Below, piece by piece: positions 16,948-26,561 of a stretch of 64,000 nt of DNA; the stretch's first letter is position 1, and each line of letters begins with the position of its first letter. This DNA is from VXPQ01 sp965116435 (GTDB lineage Bacteria; Bacteroidota; Rhodothermia; Rhodothermales; VXPQ01), in the NCBI GenBank assembly GCA_965116435.1, contig OZ220686.1, positions 1,612,001-1,676,000 on the forward strand, read 5' to 3'. A program made the position numbers and the translations under genes. The notes beneath the pieces were generated by a model, which ran no database searches, was not told the origin of the DNA, and saw only the letters and a program-made list of their open reading frames with translations.

Positions 16948-18408
16948 ATGCCTTCCGCCACTGCCGAAAAAACGTGGGAAACCTGTCTCACCCAAATTTC
17001 CAACCAAATAACCAAGCAGTCTTTTCACACCTGGTTCGCGCCGATCCGGCTAATCAACCTGGAAGAGAACCACGAGACTGCGCGGCTCCGTTTGGCTGTC
17101 CCCAACGCCTTTCATACCGAATGGCTGGAGTCTCATTATGCGCACGTCGTCCGGAAAACCGCCTCCCAAGTCCTTGGTAGACAGACCAGCGTCGCCTACG
17201 AGATCGAACCGGAGATAACGCCAGCCAACGACAAGGCCGAACCCGCGGTCTTGCCGCCCAAACCTGCGCGACAGAACAGGGAATACCTGCCTCGCGCCTG
17301 GCCCGCCGCACCGGCCCCGCCAGAACGCCCCGCCCCGCGCACCGCACCCATCCGGAATACTTCGCTCAGGCCGGAGTACACCTTCGATTCATTCATCGAG
17401 GGCGATTCCAACCAGTTTGCCCGCGGGGGCGCCGTCGCGATTGCCGAAGACCCGAAAGGCACCGGGTACAATCCCTTTATGATCTACGGAGACACCGGAC
17501 TGGGCAAAACCCACCTGGTACAGGCGATCGGAAACTACGCCCTGCAGAAAAACGCGAACCTGCGCGTCCATTACGTATCGGGCGAGCAGTTCACGTCCCA
17601 GTTCATCCACTCGATTCAGGAGAACCGGATCCACCGTTTCTCCAACTTCTACCGGCAAATCGACTTGCTGATCGTGGATGACGTGCAGTTTCTGAGCGGC
17701 AAGGAGAAAACGCAGGAGGAATTCTTCCACATCTTCAACGAACTCCATCAACGGGGCAAGAAGATCATCCTCTGCGCCGACCGCCCCCCCTCCGCGATCA
17801 CCGGAATACAGGAACGCCTGCTGTCGCGCTTTCAATGGGGGCTTTCCGCAGACATTCAGCCGCCCGAACTGGAAACGCGCATCGCCATTTTGCAACACAA
17901 GGCGTTCAAGATGGGCGTATCCCTGCGCACGGATGTGCTGGAATTCGTGGCGGAACGGATCCGCGCCAACATCCGGCAACTGGAAGGCGCGTTACACAAG
18001 TTGTCTGCGTACGTTACGCATCACCACCAGGATATCGACGTCAACACGGCGAAAGGCATCCTCCAGGATCTGATGGAGGATTGCCAGGTGCGCCTCGAAA
18101 TCGAGGACATCCAGCGTTGCGTAGCCCAGTTTCACGGGATCAAACCCGAGTTGCTTGCGGCCAAGACGAAGAAACAGGAGGTGGTCACCGCACGCCACCT
18201 TGCCATGTACTTTTGCAGGAAACTAACCTCGCATTCCCTGAAAAGCATCGGGCAGCGCTTCGGCGGGCGCGATCACTCGACAGTGATACATGCGTGCAAA
18301 GCAGTCGAAAACCGCATCGAACTGGAAGATGCGTTCCGGAACGAAATGACGGTCGCCCGGGAACGGCTCGAACGCTACACGCCCGGCCGCTCGGGCAGGC
18401 ATGGATAA
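16948..18408 (+). CDS. dnaA: Chromosomal replication initiator DnaA
   Basis: This 486-aa AAA+ protein binds DnaA boxes and melts the origin. It has an N-terminal domain I (TWETCLTQISNQITKQSFHTWF), a Pro-rich linker around residues 110-140, and Walker A GDTGLGKTHL. Walker B is LLIVDDVQFL, sensor regions include LLSRFQWGL, and the C-terminal domain IV carries the DNA-binding signature GGRDHSTVIHACKAVE. ATG 16948 is preferred because domain I begins there; an upstream in-frame TTG at 16915 adds 11 residues without homology. A DnaA box lies about 170 bp upstream, consistent with autoregulation. Confidence 0.96.
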   Translation: MPSATAEKTWETCLTQISNQITKQSFHTWFAPIRLINLEENHETARLRLAVPNAFHTEWLESHYAHVVRKTASQVLGRQTSVAYEIEPEITPANDKAEPAVLPPKPARQNREYLPRAWPAAPAPPERPAPRTAPIRNTSLRPEYTFDSFIEGDSNQFARGGAVAIAEDPKGTGYNPFMIYGDTGLGKTHLVQAIGNYALQKNANLRVHYVSGEQFTSQFIHSIQENRIHRFSNFYRQIDLLIVDDVQFLSGKEKTQEEFFHIFNELHQRGKKIILCADRPPSAITGIQERLLSRFQWGLSADIQPPELETRIAILQHKAFKMGVSLRTDVLEFVAERIRANIRQLEGALHKLSAYVTHHHQDIDVNTAKGILQDLMEDCQVRLEIEDIQRCVAQFHGIKPELLAAKTKKQEVVTARHLAMYFCRKLTSHSLKSIGQRFGGRDHSTVIHACKAVENRIELEDAFRNEMTVARERLERYTPGRSGRHG

Positions 18409-18423
18409 ACGATAAAACCGAAA

Positions 18424-18450
18424 CAGGGAGCACGATCGCCGTGCTCCCTG
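18424..18450 (-). terminator. Hairpin terminator between dnaA and a convergent small gene
   Basis: A 10-bp perfect stem (CAGGGAGCAC / GTGCTCCCTG) encloses a 7-nt loop. On the - strand it is followed by a T-rich stretch (TTTCGGTTTT), so it best terminates the small - strand gene and may also stop dnaA transcripts. Confidence 0.7.
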
Positions 18451-18490
18451 CCGGGTATGGACGGGCGCGAACACATGTTCGCAACGATCC

Positions 18491-18688
18491 TTACTTCTTT
18501 TTCTTCAGGACGGGCAAGCCGTTGGATGTCTCGGCGACCTCGCGGTCTGCCGGAACGGCGTCAAGCGCCCCCTCCTTTACCTGCTTGCCGAAGTAATAAA
18601 TGGTCTGTTCGCGACCGTTCTTCAGCGTGGTGTGCTTGCTGTGGAGATAATAGGTCGTTCCCTTGGAATTGGTGTGTGCGTAGGCCAT
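18491..18688 (-). CDS. Small conserved hypothetical protein (65 aa)
   Basis: A basic 65-aa protein with MAYAHTNSKGTTYYLHSK at the start, REQTIYYFGKQVKEGALD in the middle and SNGLPVLKKKK at the end. The pattern resembles a short family of unknown function that I have seen annotated in several phyla; the Tyr-rich first half and Lys tail could suit nucleic-acid or envelope binding, but no function is assigned. It sits alone on the - strand with a terminator behind it. Confidence 0.7.
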   Translation of the reverse strand: MAYAHTNSKGTTYYLHSKHTTLKNGREQTIYYFGKQVKEGALDAVPADREVAETSNGLPVLKKKK

Positions 18689-18887
18689 GTGCGTAGAGGT
18701 ATGACTTTGGTCAAATACGTGTTCGGGTGTTCTGAAAAAGGCGAGGGCTTCCTGCGCAAGGCCTGAAATGCGCCCGGCTGTTCAAGAGTGGCTCTGCCCC
18801 ACATTGAACGAAACATACCACCAAAAAGGCAATTACGCAAGAGCCAAATGCGAATAGAAGCCCTATGGCGGTAAAAAACCCCTTTTT

Positions 18888-21800
18888 TTATTCGTCGGGA
18901 GGCGCTATTTGCTCGCTGGCGTGCAGATACGACACGATATTCAGCACGTCTTCGTCGCTCAGGGCGCGGAAAAGGCCTTCCGGCATGAGCGACCTTTCGG
19001 ACACTTCTCGCGACTGAATTTCGGACTTCTCAAGCGCCACGTCGCCCCGTCCGACAATGCGCAACGTCAATTGCCGATCCGTTTCGTTGGAAACGTTTCC
19101 GATCCAGGTCCGACCGTCGCGCATGGTCACGATCACCATGCGATAATCGTCCTGGATGTCGTCGCTGGGGGTCAGCACATTCGAAAGAATGTACTCGATG
19201 TCGGTCCGGTTCGACCCGGTAAGGTCTGGACCAATCGCCCCGCCTGCATCGAACATGACGTGGCAAGCGGCGCAGACCCGGTCATACATCAAACGCCCTC
19301 GGGACGGGTCCGCGGCGGCGATCGCTTCCGGGGTAAGCAACGTACGGTAGGCCGTGAAGGCCTCGTCGTCGTCCGAAGGGCCGTCGTCGATGGGGCCCCA
19401 CACTTCCACAAACCCGCTCCCCACCACGCGCCGCAATTGCCGCGCCACATACGCCGGCACTTCCTCCCGCGCAAGGTCGCCGGATTTAATAGCCTCTGTG
19501 AGCATCCAGCCATACGTGGGGCGCGACGCCATCGTCTCGAGCACGGTGCGCTTCTCCGTCGAGTTGAATGTGGGATACGATTCCATCAGGAAGGCGCCGA
19601 GGCTTTCCTCGTCAAACGCTGTCACCGCCTGAATCGCATCCATCCGAAACTCCGGATCGCCAACAAGCGCCGGAATCTCGGCGACAAGCCCGGCGTGCTG
19701 CGTCTCCACAAGACTGTTCAGGGCGCCGCGGCGGGCGTCCATGTCCATGGTTTCATCCCCGAGCACAGCAAGAAGCGCTTCGCCAGCGCCCGAATCTCCG
19801 AAAATCTGCGCAATCTCCAGGGCCAGCGACGCCAGTTCCTCGTCTTCCTGAAGCATGCCGTACAGCGTATCCCATCCGGGCGGCGGCGAGGCGTCGCCAT
19901 ACCCTTCCAGACCATCTCGCATCCCCTGCAACAACTCCTGGCGGACGTCGCCGTAGCGGGAAAGCGCTTCCGTGAGCGGGCCGAGGACGTCTGCATCCAC
20001 GGCGCGGCGGGCAACGAGTGTGGTCACCAGGGGAATCTTGCTCTCTGCCGCAAGGGCCAGCGCCCGATCCGGGTCCTCCGGCACAAGCGGCTCCACGGCG
20101 AACCAGATCATGTTGGGAATGTTGTGATCGCCGGCGTCCTCCGCCCGCCCAACGAGGCCCTCGGCAATGGCCCACCGGGCCGCATGGGGCATGCGTTGCA
20201 AGGCGGCGGCAAGGTACTTGCGCACCACGGGCGACGAGTCCATCTCCGCCATATGGCTAAACTGCTCGAGGGCGGCTTCGCCGGGATCCATGTCCTCTAC
20301 AAGCAGCTGGATAGCCCATGCGCGGACATATTCGTCCGGGTCCTCAAGCGCTTCCAGCAGCCGTTCTTCGGCGAGCAACCCGGCGACATGCAGGGACCAC
20401 ATGCCGCGCAAGCGATAATCGGGGTTTTCGTGCGCATCGAACTGGGCGCGAAGCGCTTCCTGCGCCTCCGCATCGATCGGGCGCTGCGTGGCGCGGTGTT
20501 GCAGAATGACCCGCGCGCGGCGCGCATGCCAGTCGCTGGCGCTCGTTTGCAGCGCGGCCAACTGCCTATCGGACAGGGTGCGGAGATCGTCGTAGCGTCC
20601 CTCCCAGTCCTCCGCGAGCGAATTTTCGGGCGTGATGCGAAAGATTCGCCCGGTATCCTTGTCCATCACGTCGTTGCCGCAGATGTCGCCGTCATGCCAA
20701 TCCAGCACGTACAGCGCCCCTTCGGGACCCACTTCCATGCTGAAACCAATCCATTGCGCATTGTTGGCCAGCATAAAGTCTTCGCCGTGGCTGGCCACAT
20801 AGCCCGATCCCTCGGCGGTCAGGATATCCGACAGGACCGCATGCTCGTGAATGTTCGCCATGAACAACCGTCCCTGGTGTTCTTCGGGAAACGCATCCGA
20901 CTGGTATACCCGGGCGCCTCCGTGCGCCGAGCGATGCCGGTGGTCGACAATGGCCTGGATGTCGCTGTAGACGTACGGATTGAAATGCTGCCCGCCCTGG
21001 CGATGATATATGCCGCCCTGGATGATATGGAATACATGGGGAATCACGCAGGCCGTGATGAAGAACTCGCCCTTGGCGTCGTAATCGATGCCCCAGGGAT
21101 TGCTGAAACCGTGCGCAACCACCTCGAAACGATCTTGAATGGGGTGGTAGCGCCATACGCCCCCGTCTATGTCCACGCCCTCTCCCTCAAGAATATCTTC
21201 GGGAAAGGGGTCGCCCTGTTTGTAGACCTGTTCGCCGGGCTCCGGTTTGTGGATTTTGGACGGCGTAGCAAATCCCTCCAGGCCATAGAGCCAGCCGTCC
21301 GGCCCCCAATGAAAGCTGTTGAGGGTCTCGTGGCGATCCCGGATGCCCCAGCCCGTAAGAAGAATTTCGATGTCGTCCAGGTCGGCCACATCGTCGCCGT
21401 CGCTATCCGGGATGAACATAAGGTGGGGCGGCGCGCCCAGATACACCCCGCCGAATCCGACTGCGATCGCCGACGGAAACGGGACGCCTTCCATAAACAC
21501 CTTGCGAAGATCCGCCACGCCGTCCCGATCCGTATCCTCCAGAATCAGGATACGGCTGTCCCCGAAGTTCGAGAACCCGGTCCGGCGGGTTTCGTAGTCG
21601 CGATTTTCGGCAACCCATAGCCGCCCGCGATCATCCCAGGCAAAGGCCATCGGTTGCGTGATCATCGGTTCGTTTGCCCAGGCGTTCGCCTCGAAGCCGT
21701 CCGGAAGCGTCATACTTTCTACCGCCCGAGCCGGCGTCAGAAATTCCGCTTGCCGGCCTTCCCGCTGCGCAAGCGCCCAGAGCGCAACGACCGAGTACTG

Positions 21801-22880
21801 TTCCCCTTCCTGCCCGATGTACCGCTCCCACTCGTTCCGAATCTCAATGTCGCTCATTTGGCCCGTATAAAACAGGAGCCGGTGTTGTATAACTTCGGTT
21901 TCGCCTTCCGAAATCATCCAGCCCCCGAGGCGGGAGCGCGCCGGGCCTACGCCCAGCTGCCCGTCCACGCGCCAGGGGTGCGGAAAGCCTTCGTTGTCGG
22001 GATGGTCGAACATCGCCACACGCGCCATGTCGTCGCGCCCTTCAACCTGCATCCCCACGTCCAGCCACATGGCGCGCTGTCCTTCGGCGGCGCGGTTGCG
22101 CTGCCGCGCCGCATTCACCGCCGAACCTTCTATGCCCCGGGTCCACGGCATGCGCAGAAACAGGCCGCCGTACTCGAATTCCCCGATCATCACATCCGTC
22201 TTGGCTTCTCCGTTCCATTCGAGGTCCAGAAAATACCGGCCGTCTTCCTCGCTCATGGACCAGACCTGCGTTTCGACAAGCACGGTCTCGCCGTCCTCGT
22301 CGAGCAGGTCGTAGACGGTTCTCCAGCGGACTTCCAGCCCCCGATCCGTCAACACGTCCACGGAAACCCGCCGCCAGTAGTCCCCCTCGGGATGATGAAA
22401 ATAATCGCGCCCGTTGACTTGCGTAAATCCCCAGTACAGGCCTGTCTGGTGCGGGTGATGTCCCGGACTGTACTGCGTAAACAGGCCGCGTCCGTCCGGC
22501 GTGCGGACGGGGTGAATAAACGGCCGGAAATCCGGGCGGGCCTGCACGGTCAACAAGGTATCCTCGGTTCCCGCCCGGAGCACAAAAAGACGCTCGCCCG
22601 CCGCATCCTGACTGACGACGAGTTCCGTCTCGGCCCGCCCCGGCCGAGCCGCGGACGACAGGGCGGCGGAGCGCACGGTCGGAACCGGGTTCTGCAACGC
22701 CTCCTCGGCGGCGGGACGTGTAGCATCTTTCCCGTCGCCCGATTCCGACGGACCCTGCAACACTACAAAACCCGCCAAAAAGGCGAAACCTGCGCAAAGC
22801 GAAACGATCCAGGAAATGGACTGCGGGGAACGACGGGGATAGCGTAAACGAGGGAACATGGGTTCAGGAATGTATTGCAT
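18888..22880 (-). CDS. PmoA-like / PVC-type dehydrogenase propeller / HEAT repeat / cytochrome c fusion
   Basis: This 1330-aa exported protein has four parts. After an N-terminal membrane/signal segment (SIVSLCAGFAFLAGFVVLQG), residues about 75-370 resemble the PmoA (DUF6807) family, with SPGHHPHQTGLYWGFTQVNG. Residues about 390-790 match the planctomycete-type membrane-bound dehydrogenase propeller (LPDGFEANAWANEPM, WDDRGRLWVAENRDYE, DTDRDGVADLRKVF). Residues about 800-1170 are helical HEAT-like repeats. A C-terminal haem domain has CAACH at 1203-1207 and a candidate axial Met in SLMPEG. The whole suggests periplasmic oxidation of a sugar-like substrate with electrons passed to haem. The alternative start Met8 (22859) is possible. 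It is the last gene of the - strand operon. Confidence 0.85.
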   Translation of the reverse strand: MQYIPEPMFPRLRYPRRSPQSISWIVSLCAGFAFLAGFVVLQGPSESGDGKDATRPAAEEALQNPVPTVRSAALSSAARPGRAETELVVSQDAAGERLFVLRAGTEDTLLTVQARPDFRPFIHPVRTPDGRGLFTQYSPGHHPHQTGLYWGFTQVNGRDYFHHPEGDYWRRVSVDVLTDRGLEVRWRTVYDLLDEDGETVLVETQVWSMSEEDGRYFLDLEWNGEAKTDVMIGEFEYGGLFLRMPWTRGIEGSAVNAARQRNRAAEGQRAMWLDVGMQVEGRDDMARVAMFDHPDNEGFPHPWRVDGQLGVGPARSRLGGWMISEGETEVIQHRLLFYTGQMSDIEIRNEWERYIGQEGEQYSVVALWALAQREGRQAEFLTPARAVESMTLPDGFEANAWANEPMITQPMAFAWDDRGRLWVAENRDYETRRTGFSNFGDSRILILEDTDRDGVADLRKVFMEGVPFPSAIAVGFGGVYLGAPPHLMFIPDSDGDDVADLDDIEILLTGWGIRDRHETLNSFHWGPDGWLYGLEGFATPSKIHKPEPGEQVYKQGDPFPEDILEGEGVDIDGGVWRYHPIQDRFEVVAHGFSNPWGIDYDAKGEFFITACVIPHVFHIIQGGIYHRQGGQHFNPYVYSDIQAIVDHRHRSAHGGARVYQSDAFPEEHQGRLFMANIHEHAVLSDILTAEGSGYVASHGEDFMLANNAQWIGFSMEVGPEGALYVLDWHDGDICGNDVMDKDTGRIFRITPENSLAEDWEGRYDDLRTLSDRQLAALQTSASDWHARRARVILQHRATQRPIDAEAQEALRAQFDAHENPDYRLRGMWSLHVAGLLAEERLLEALEDPDEYVRAWAIQLLVEDMDPGEAALEQFSHMAEMDSSPVVRKYLAAALQRMPHAARWAIAEGLVGRAEDAGDHNIPNMIWFAVEPLVPEDPDRALALAAESKIPLVTTLVARRAVDADVLGPLTEALSRYGDVRQELLQGMRDGLEGYGDASPPPGWDTLYGMLQEDEELASLALEIAQIFGDSGAGEALLAVLGDETMDMDARRGALNSLVETQHAGLVAEIPALVGDPEFRMDAIQAVTAFDEESLGAFLMESYPTFNSTEKRTVLETMASRPTYGWMLTEAIKSGDLAREEVPAYVARQLRRVVGSGFVEVWGPIDDGPSDDDEAFTAYRTLLTPEAIAAADPSRGRLMYDRVCAACHVMFDAGGAIGPDLTGSNRTDIEYILSNVLTPSDDIQDDYRMVIVTMRDGRTWIGNVSNETDRQLTLRIVGRGDVALEKSEIQSREVSERSLMPEGLFRALSDEDVLNIVSYLHASEQIAPPDE

Positions 22881-22928
22881 GAGTGAGGTATGGCGTGCTC
22901 GGCGGAAAACGTCTGCGGGCGTTCCCGT

Positions 22929-24230
22929 TCAAGCATGTAGCAAGCGTTCGGCTTTTGTGATGATGGCCTCGGCCAATGTGTGTATATCTTCTTTTTCCGC
23001 CTCCGTAGCATCTTCTATTTCTCGCAGAACCAGCGCTTCGCAACGCGCGCGAAGCGCCGGGATGTCCGGGATGCGATCCGGGTGCTTTTGCGCAAGGGCT
23101 TGAAGCCACACCTTGCCGTAATGCGCGTGCATCGTTTCGTCGGCCCAGTCAAAATCCATATCGCGCTGGCTTGCGCGATCCTGGTATGTCCCGAACGCAT
23201 CCCGGCGCTGCACCTTCTTGCCAATATTCTTGGTCTCGAAATGATGCAACATGCCCAGGCGCATGGCGGGATCCTGCCCGCCGGCGCTTTCATAAAGATA
23301 ACTCCCCAGCGGGATATCGGACGCCTCGAATCCCCAGGCGCGCAATCGCTGGAGTCCCATACGGGTATGCCTGGCTTCGTCATACGTCCATCGGGCGGTA
23401 TCCCGGATGTATTCCCAACCCAGTTCGTCGGCGAAGGCATGCAGAATGGCCCCGGCGGTCTCAACAGCCCACACCTCGTTCACATGGCTTATGGCGCTTC
23501 GCAGCTGCATGCGCACCCCTTCGCCATAGCCAAACGTGGAGTCGATGATATCGGGCCAGTAATACCTTGTGCAATGGAAACGGGGGTCGCGGGCAGGCCG
23601 GTCCGTCTGTCTGAAAGGCCGCCTGCCGATCAATGCGGGAGGGCTTGCCGGGGTGGGCGCATCGAACGAAAGGCCCCCTGCGGCCTGGAGCCAGGCCGAG
23701 AGCGCCTCCACCCAGGTTTCCGCTTCTTCCCTGCGTTGCGGGGCCTCGGAGAACATCGCTTCGGCGGCCTCCGTCAGCCATTCCACCTGGGCCGCTTTCT
23801 CCGCGGCCGCGATACGGATATGCCTTCGTATGGGGCCCTGGGACAGTTCGTCCGCCTCCTCGCCAAAAGCAAGGTAGACGTCGCGTAGCGCAGGCTTGAA
23901 TACGCGCGCCAGAGACCATACGAACGCCTCCGGCCCCGGCGCATCGATCGCCGCCTCGCACACATCGATAAGCGGGGCGTCGTCCCCGATTTCCAGCATG
24001 CGGCTCGGAAATTTCAACTCGAATATCCGCTCGCGCAGCTGGTCTGCAATCAGACTGTCTTCCCATACGCAGCGCGGCAGGGTGGTCTTGACCTCAAACG
24101 ACGCAATGGACGGGAGCCAACCTGCTTGCGCGATAATGAGCGCGCGCTCGCAAAAGAACAAGCGTTTCAGGATACGAGCCGAGTCGACCCGAAGCCATTG
24201 GCCGCGTTTATGATTGCCTGGCAGATACAC
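22929..24230 (-). CDS. Ferritin-like (DUF455-type) putative di-iron protein
   Basis: This 433-aa protein is without signal peptide. The C-terminal half looks like a ferritin-type helical bundle: VETAGAILHAFADELG, YDEARHTRMGLQR (E-x2-H), HHFETKNIGKK and DETMHAHYGKVW (E-x3-H) supply the acidic and histidine ligands expected of a di-iron site. The N-terminal half is helical and unassigned. Oxidation or hydroxylation of a small molecule, or an accessory role to the fused dehydrogenase encoded 48 nt downstream, would fit; neither is shown. Family assignment is by motif only. Confidence 0.55.
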   Translation of the reverse strand: MYLPGNHKRGQWLRVDSARILKRLFFCERALIIAQAGWLPSIASFEVKTTLPRCVWEDSLIADQLRERIFELKFPSRMLEIGDDAPLIDVCEAAIDAPGPEAFVWSLARVFKPALRDVYLAFGEEADELSQGPIRRHIRIAAAEKAAQVEWLTEAAEAMFSEAPQRREEAETWVEALSAWLQAAGGLSFDAPTPASPPALIGRRPFRQTDRPARDPRFHCTRYYWPDIIDSTFGYGEGVRMQLRSAISHVNEVWAVETAGAILHAFADELGWEYIRDTARWTYDEARHTRMGLQRLRAWGFEASDIPLGSYLYESAGGQDPAMRLGMLHHFETKNIGKKVQRRDAFGTYQDRASQRDMDFDWADETMHAHYGKVWLQALAQKHPDRIPDIPALRARCEALVLREIEDATEAEKEDIHTLAEAIITKAERLLHA

Positions 24231-24272
24231 GCTTTCGTACGCCTTTTCCGAGGATAGATGGTCTGTGGCCCC

Positions 24273-26507
24273 TCAATAGGAATCGACGTCGAACTGCTTC
24301 CAGCCCACGTCTACGACGACGATGTCCTTCGCTACGCCATCCTGCATCAGCTTGACAAGCGCTTTGTACGGAAAATCCAGATTCAAGTCGCTTAGCCGGA
24401 TGGAACCGCCGGAACCGGACAGTTCAACGCGATGCTCTTCCATCATCGTCAGGTTGTCCACCGTGTTGATATGCACGACGCTCTCGGCCAACGCATGACG
24501 AACCTCCACGTGCAGGGAATCGTCCTGCACGGAAACATGCAGGTTGGCAGGCATGCCAACAATGACCGCCATGTCGTCCGCAAGCTCTTCCGGCATAATC
24601 AACTGCGTCTTGTCCGCCACGCGGCGGGAAAGAATGGGCTGATGATTCCACACGTCCACGTACCGCCAATCTTCCGGGTGGTCCACTTCCATGAAGGGTC
24701 CAAGGACCCGGCGAGGATCCATGCGGTCAGCGAGGTCGACGCCGGAACGCTTGAGTGCGTAGGCGGGATACACCGCCTTGTCCTGAGACACGAACGCATT
24801 CACAAAAAGGTCGGGGTGTAACGCGGGTACGAGCGGTTCCGGGACGTCCGTCAGGTACCCATCCCTGTGCTCGCGGATGATCCGGCTATAGCGGTGGATC
24901 ATGATCCGCTCATCCCATGGATACCGATTCATCTCCCCGAAAATATCCTCCCATACGATGAATCCCGTGCCATTGAACAAGGCATTGAGAATCAGCTCGC
25001 GGCGGTCCCGGGCGCTGCGGTTTATGTTATGTACGTTGTGCTCGGGTAGAACGAAGCGAAACAGGTCCACATTGGGCATCTTGTTCGTGGCGGCGCCCTG
25101 CTGATTCCAGCTGCCCGTCACGAGTTCGGCGGCCGCCAGAACCGGGCGCCCTTCGCTCACGAAAACATTCTCCGGGTTTACGGCGTCGAGCGCTTCCCGA
25201 AAAGCCGTGTCGGATTCCCGCATCGTGTCAAGAAACACCCCGTCCGCGCCAATGGCCTCGGCAATGCGCGCCTCCTCCGTAAAATGATTCTGGCCCTTGC
25301 GCATGATATCCCACGGCTTGTAGGGAATGAACACCTGTACGTCCCGCAGGTGTGCGCGCTCCACCATTTCGCGCAACCCCTCCAGACCCCCCGGAAGGTC
25401 TTCGTACATCGCAAACTGATCCCGGTCGTCGATGCCCATCCGGGGATAATCGTGCCAGAGAAGCATGTAATCGTAGCCTCCGAAATTCGCCTCCCCCTCG
25501 TCCAGAAATTCGTCGATTCGGAAGCGGTTCTCTTCGAAATCATAGATGTCCCTTCCGTATAGAAACGTGAAGTGAGACACGAAACGCTGCCGGTATCGCT
25601 CCTGCACAGGCCGCTGGTAATAGGTAAAATCAAAATTATCGCGAATGTGTTTTCTGAACACCCGAAAGGCTTCATGCCAATCGCCTTCGTGCGGCGCAAT
25701 GCGCGCATCCATCACCCGCGCCTCATGCTGAGGGTCCTGATCCAGCAAAAACGTATGGTGGACGTATTCGTCCTTGTTCTCGAAATCCCATTCGAGCGCC
25801 GAGTTGAGCATGTGAAAATACACCCCGGAATTCGTCTCGTCGCTGTACACGTCGATGGGCATTTTCGGATCGGTCCCGCGGGTAAAGTAGAACACGAAAT
25901 CGTCCGGGCTATCGATGCAGAAGAATCGGTCCTGCGTCGGGATCAGATAATGCCTTCCCGCCTCCGGACCTATCGCAATATCCTGCATCAACGGGAAACG
26001 AATCTGGCCCTGGACGGACTGCGCCTCCCGGTAATCCACGCCGGCCGTGGAATTATTCTTGACGTCCGCCGTCCAGTGCAGTTCGACCCCATCGCCCAAC
26101 GTGAACCGCTGCGTCACGATAAACATATTCTCCACATAACTCGAGCGATGGCGGGATACGACGCCGACGCGCCCTTCCATCTGCACTTCCTCGAGGGTCA
26201 ATATATCATACCCCACGTCATTTAAGGGCCAGGGCTGGCGCACCGATACGAACGGCAGCGGGTCATTGCCCGCAAGCAGGTCTGCACCGCTCCTTTTATC
26301 GACCAGCTCGGCCAGGCGCACGCCGCGATCCAGCGAAAGCACATACCGCACATGGTCGTTCTCCAGGACCACATGCCGCGGATTTTCGCGGTCGGGAATA
26401 TAGCGTATTTCGGCGTCCGCAAGCGTTGCCAGAGGAACGCTCATGGATAGAAACAGCAGGGCGGCTGCCAGAACGAAGAAGCGCTGTGGACGTATTCCGG
26501 TATGCAT
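24273..26507 (-). CDS. Secreted glycoside-hydrolase-like protein (DUF6259-type TIM barrel)
   Basis: This 744-aa protein has a clear signal peptide (RFFVLAAALLFLSMSVPLATLADA) when started at Met 26507; the frame also opens at 26552. An N-terminal beta-sandwich (ENDHVRYVLSLDRGVRLAELVDK) is followed by a barrel region with GGYDYMLLWHDYPRMG, FIPYKPWD, and ADGVFLDTMRESD, where the Asp is placed like the nucleophile of clan D glycosidases. A C-terminal beta domain ends the protein. It likely cleaves a glycoside in the periplasm or outside the cell. Specificity is unknown. It is the third gene from the end of the operon. Confidence 0.65.
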   Translation of the reverse strand: MHTGIRPQRFFVLAAALLFLSMSVPLATLADAEIRYIPDRENPRHVVLENDHVRYVLSLDRGVRLAELVDKRSGADLLAGNDPLPFVSVRQPWPLNDVGYDILTLEEVQMEGRVGVVSRHRSSYVENMFIVTQRFTLGDGVELHWTADVKNNSTAGVDYREAQSVQGQIRFPLMQDIAIGPEAGRHYLIPTQDRFFCIDSPDDFVFYFTRGTDPKMPIDVYSDETNSGVYFHMLNSALEWDFENKDEYVHHTFLLDQDPQHEARVMDARIAPHEGDWHEAFRVFRKHIRDNFDFTYYQRPVQERYRQRFVSHFTFLYGRDIYDFEENRFRIDEFLDEGEANFGGYDYMLLWHDYPRMGIDDRDQFAMYEDLPGGLEGLREMVERAHLRDVQVFIPYKPWDIMRKGQNHFTEEARIAEAIGADGVFLDTMRESDTAFREALDAVNPENVFVSEGRPVLAAAELVTGSWNQQGAATNKMPNVDLFRFVLPEHNVHNINRSARDRRELILNALFNGTGFIVWEDIFGEMNRYPWDERIMIHRYSRIIREHRDGYLTDVPEPLVPALHPDLFVNAFVSQDKAVYPAYALKRSGVDLADRMDPRRVLGPFMEVDHPEDWRYVDVWNHQPILSRRVADKTQLIMPEELADDMAVIVGMPANLHVSVQDDSLHVEVRHALAESVVHINTVDNLTMMEEHRVELSGSGGSIRLSDLNLDFPYKALVKLMQDGVAKDIVVVDVGWKQFDVDSY

Positions 26508-26561
26508 GAGAGGCGGGCGCAAGACAGGATGGACAGGAGAAGATGAGCGCATGGCGGCGGG

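Noticed and set aside
18909..21620. 903-codon + strand open frame
   Set aside because: Antisense to the well-supported propeller/HEAT/cytochrome fusion; composition is typical of a shadow.
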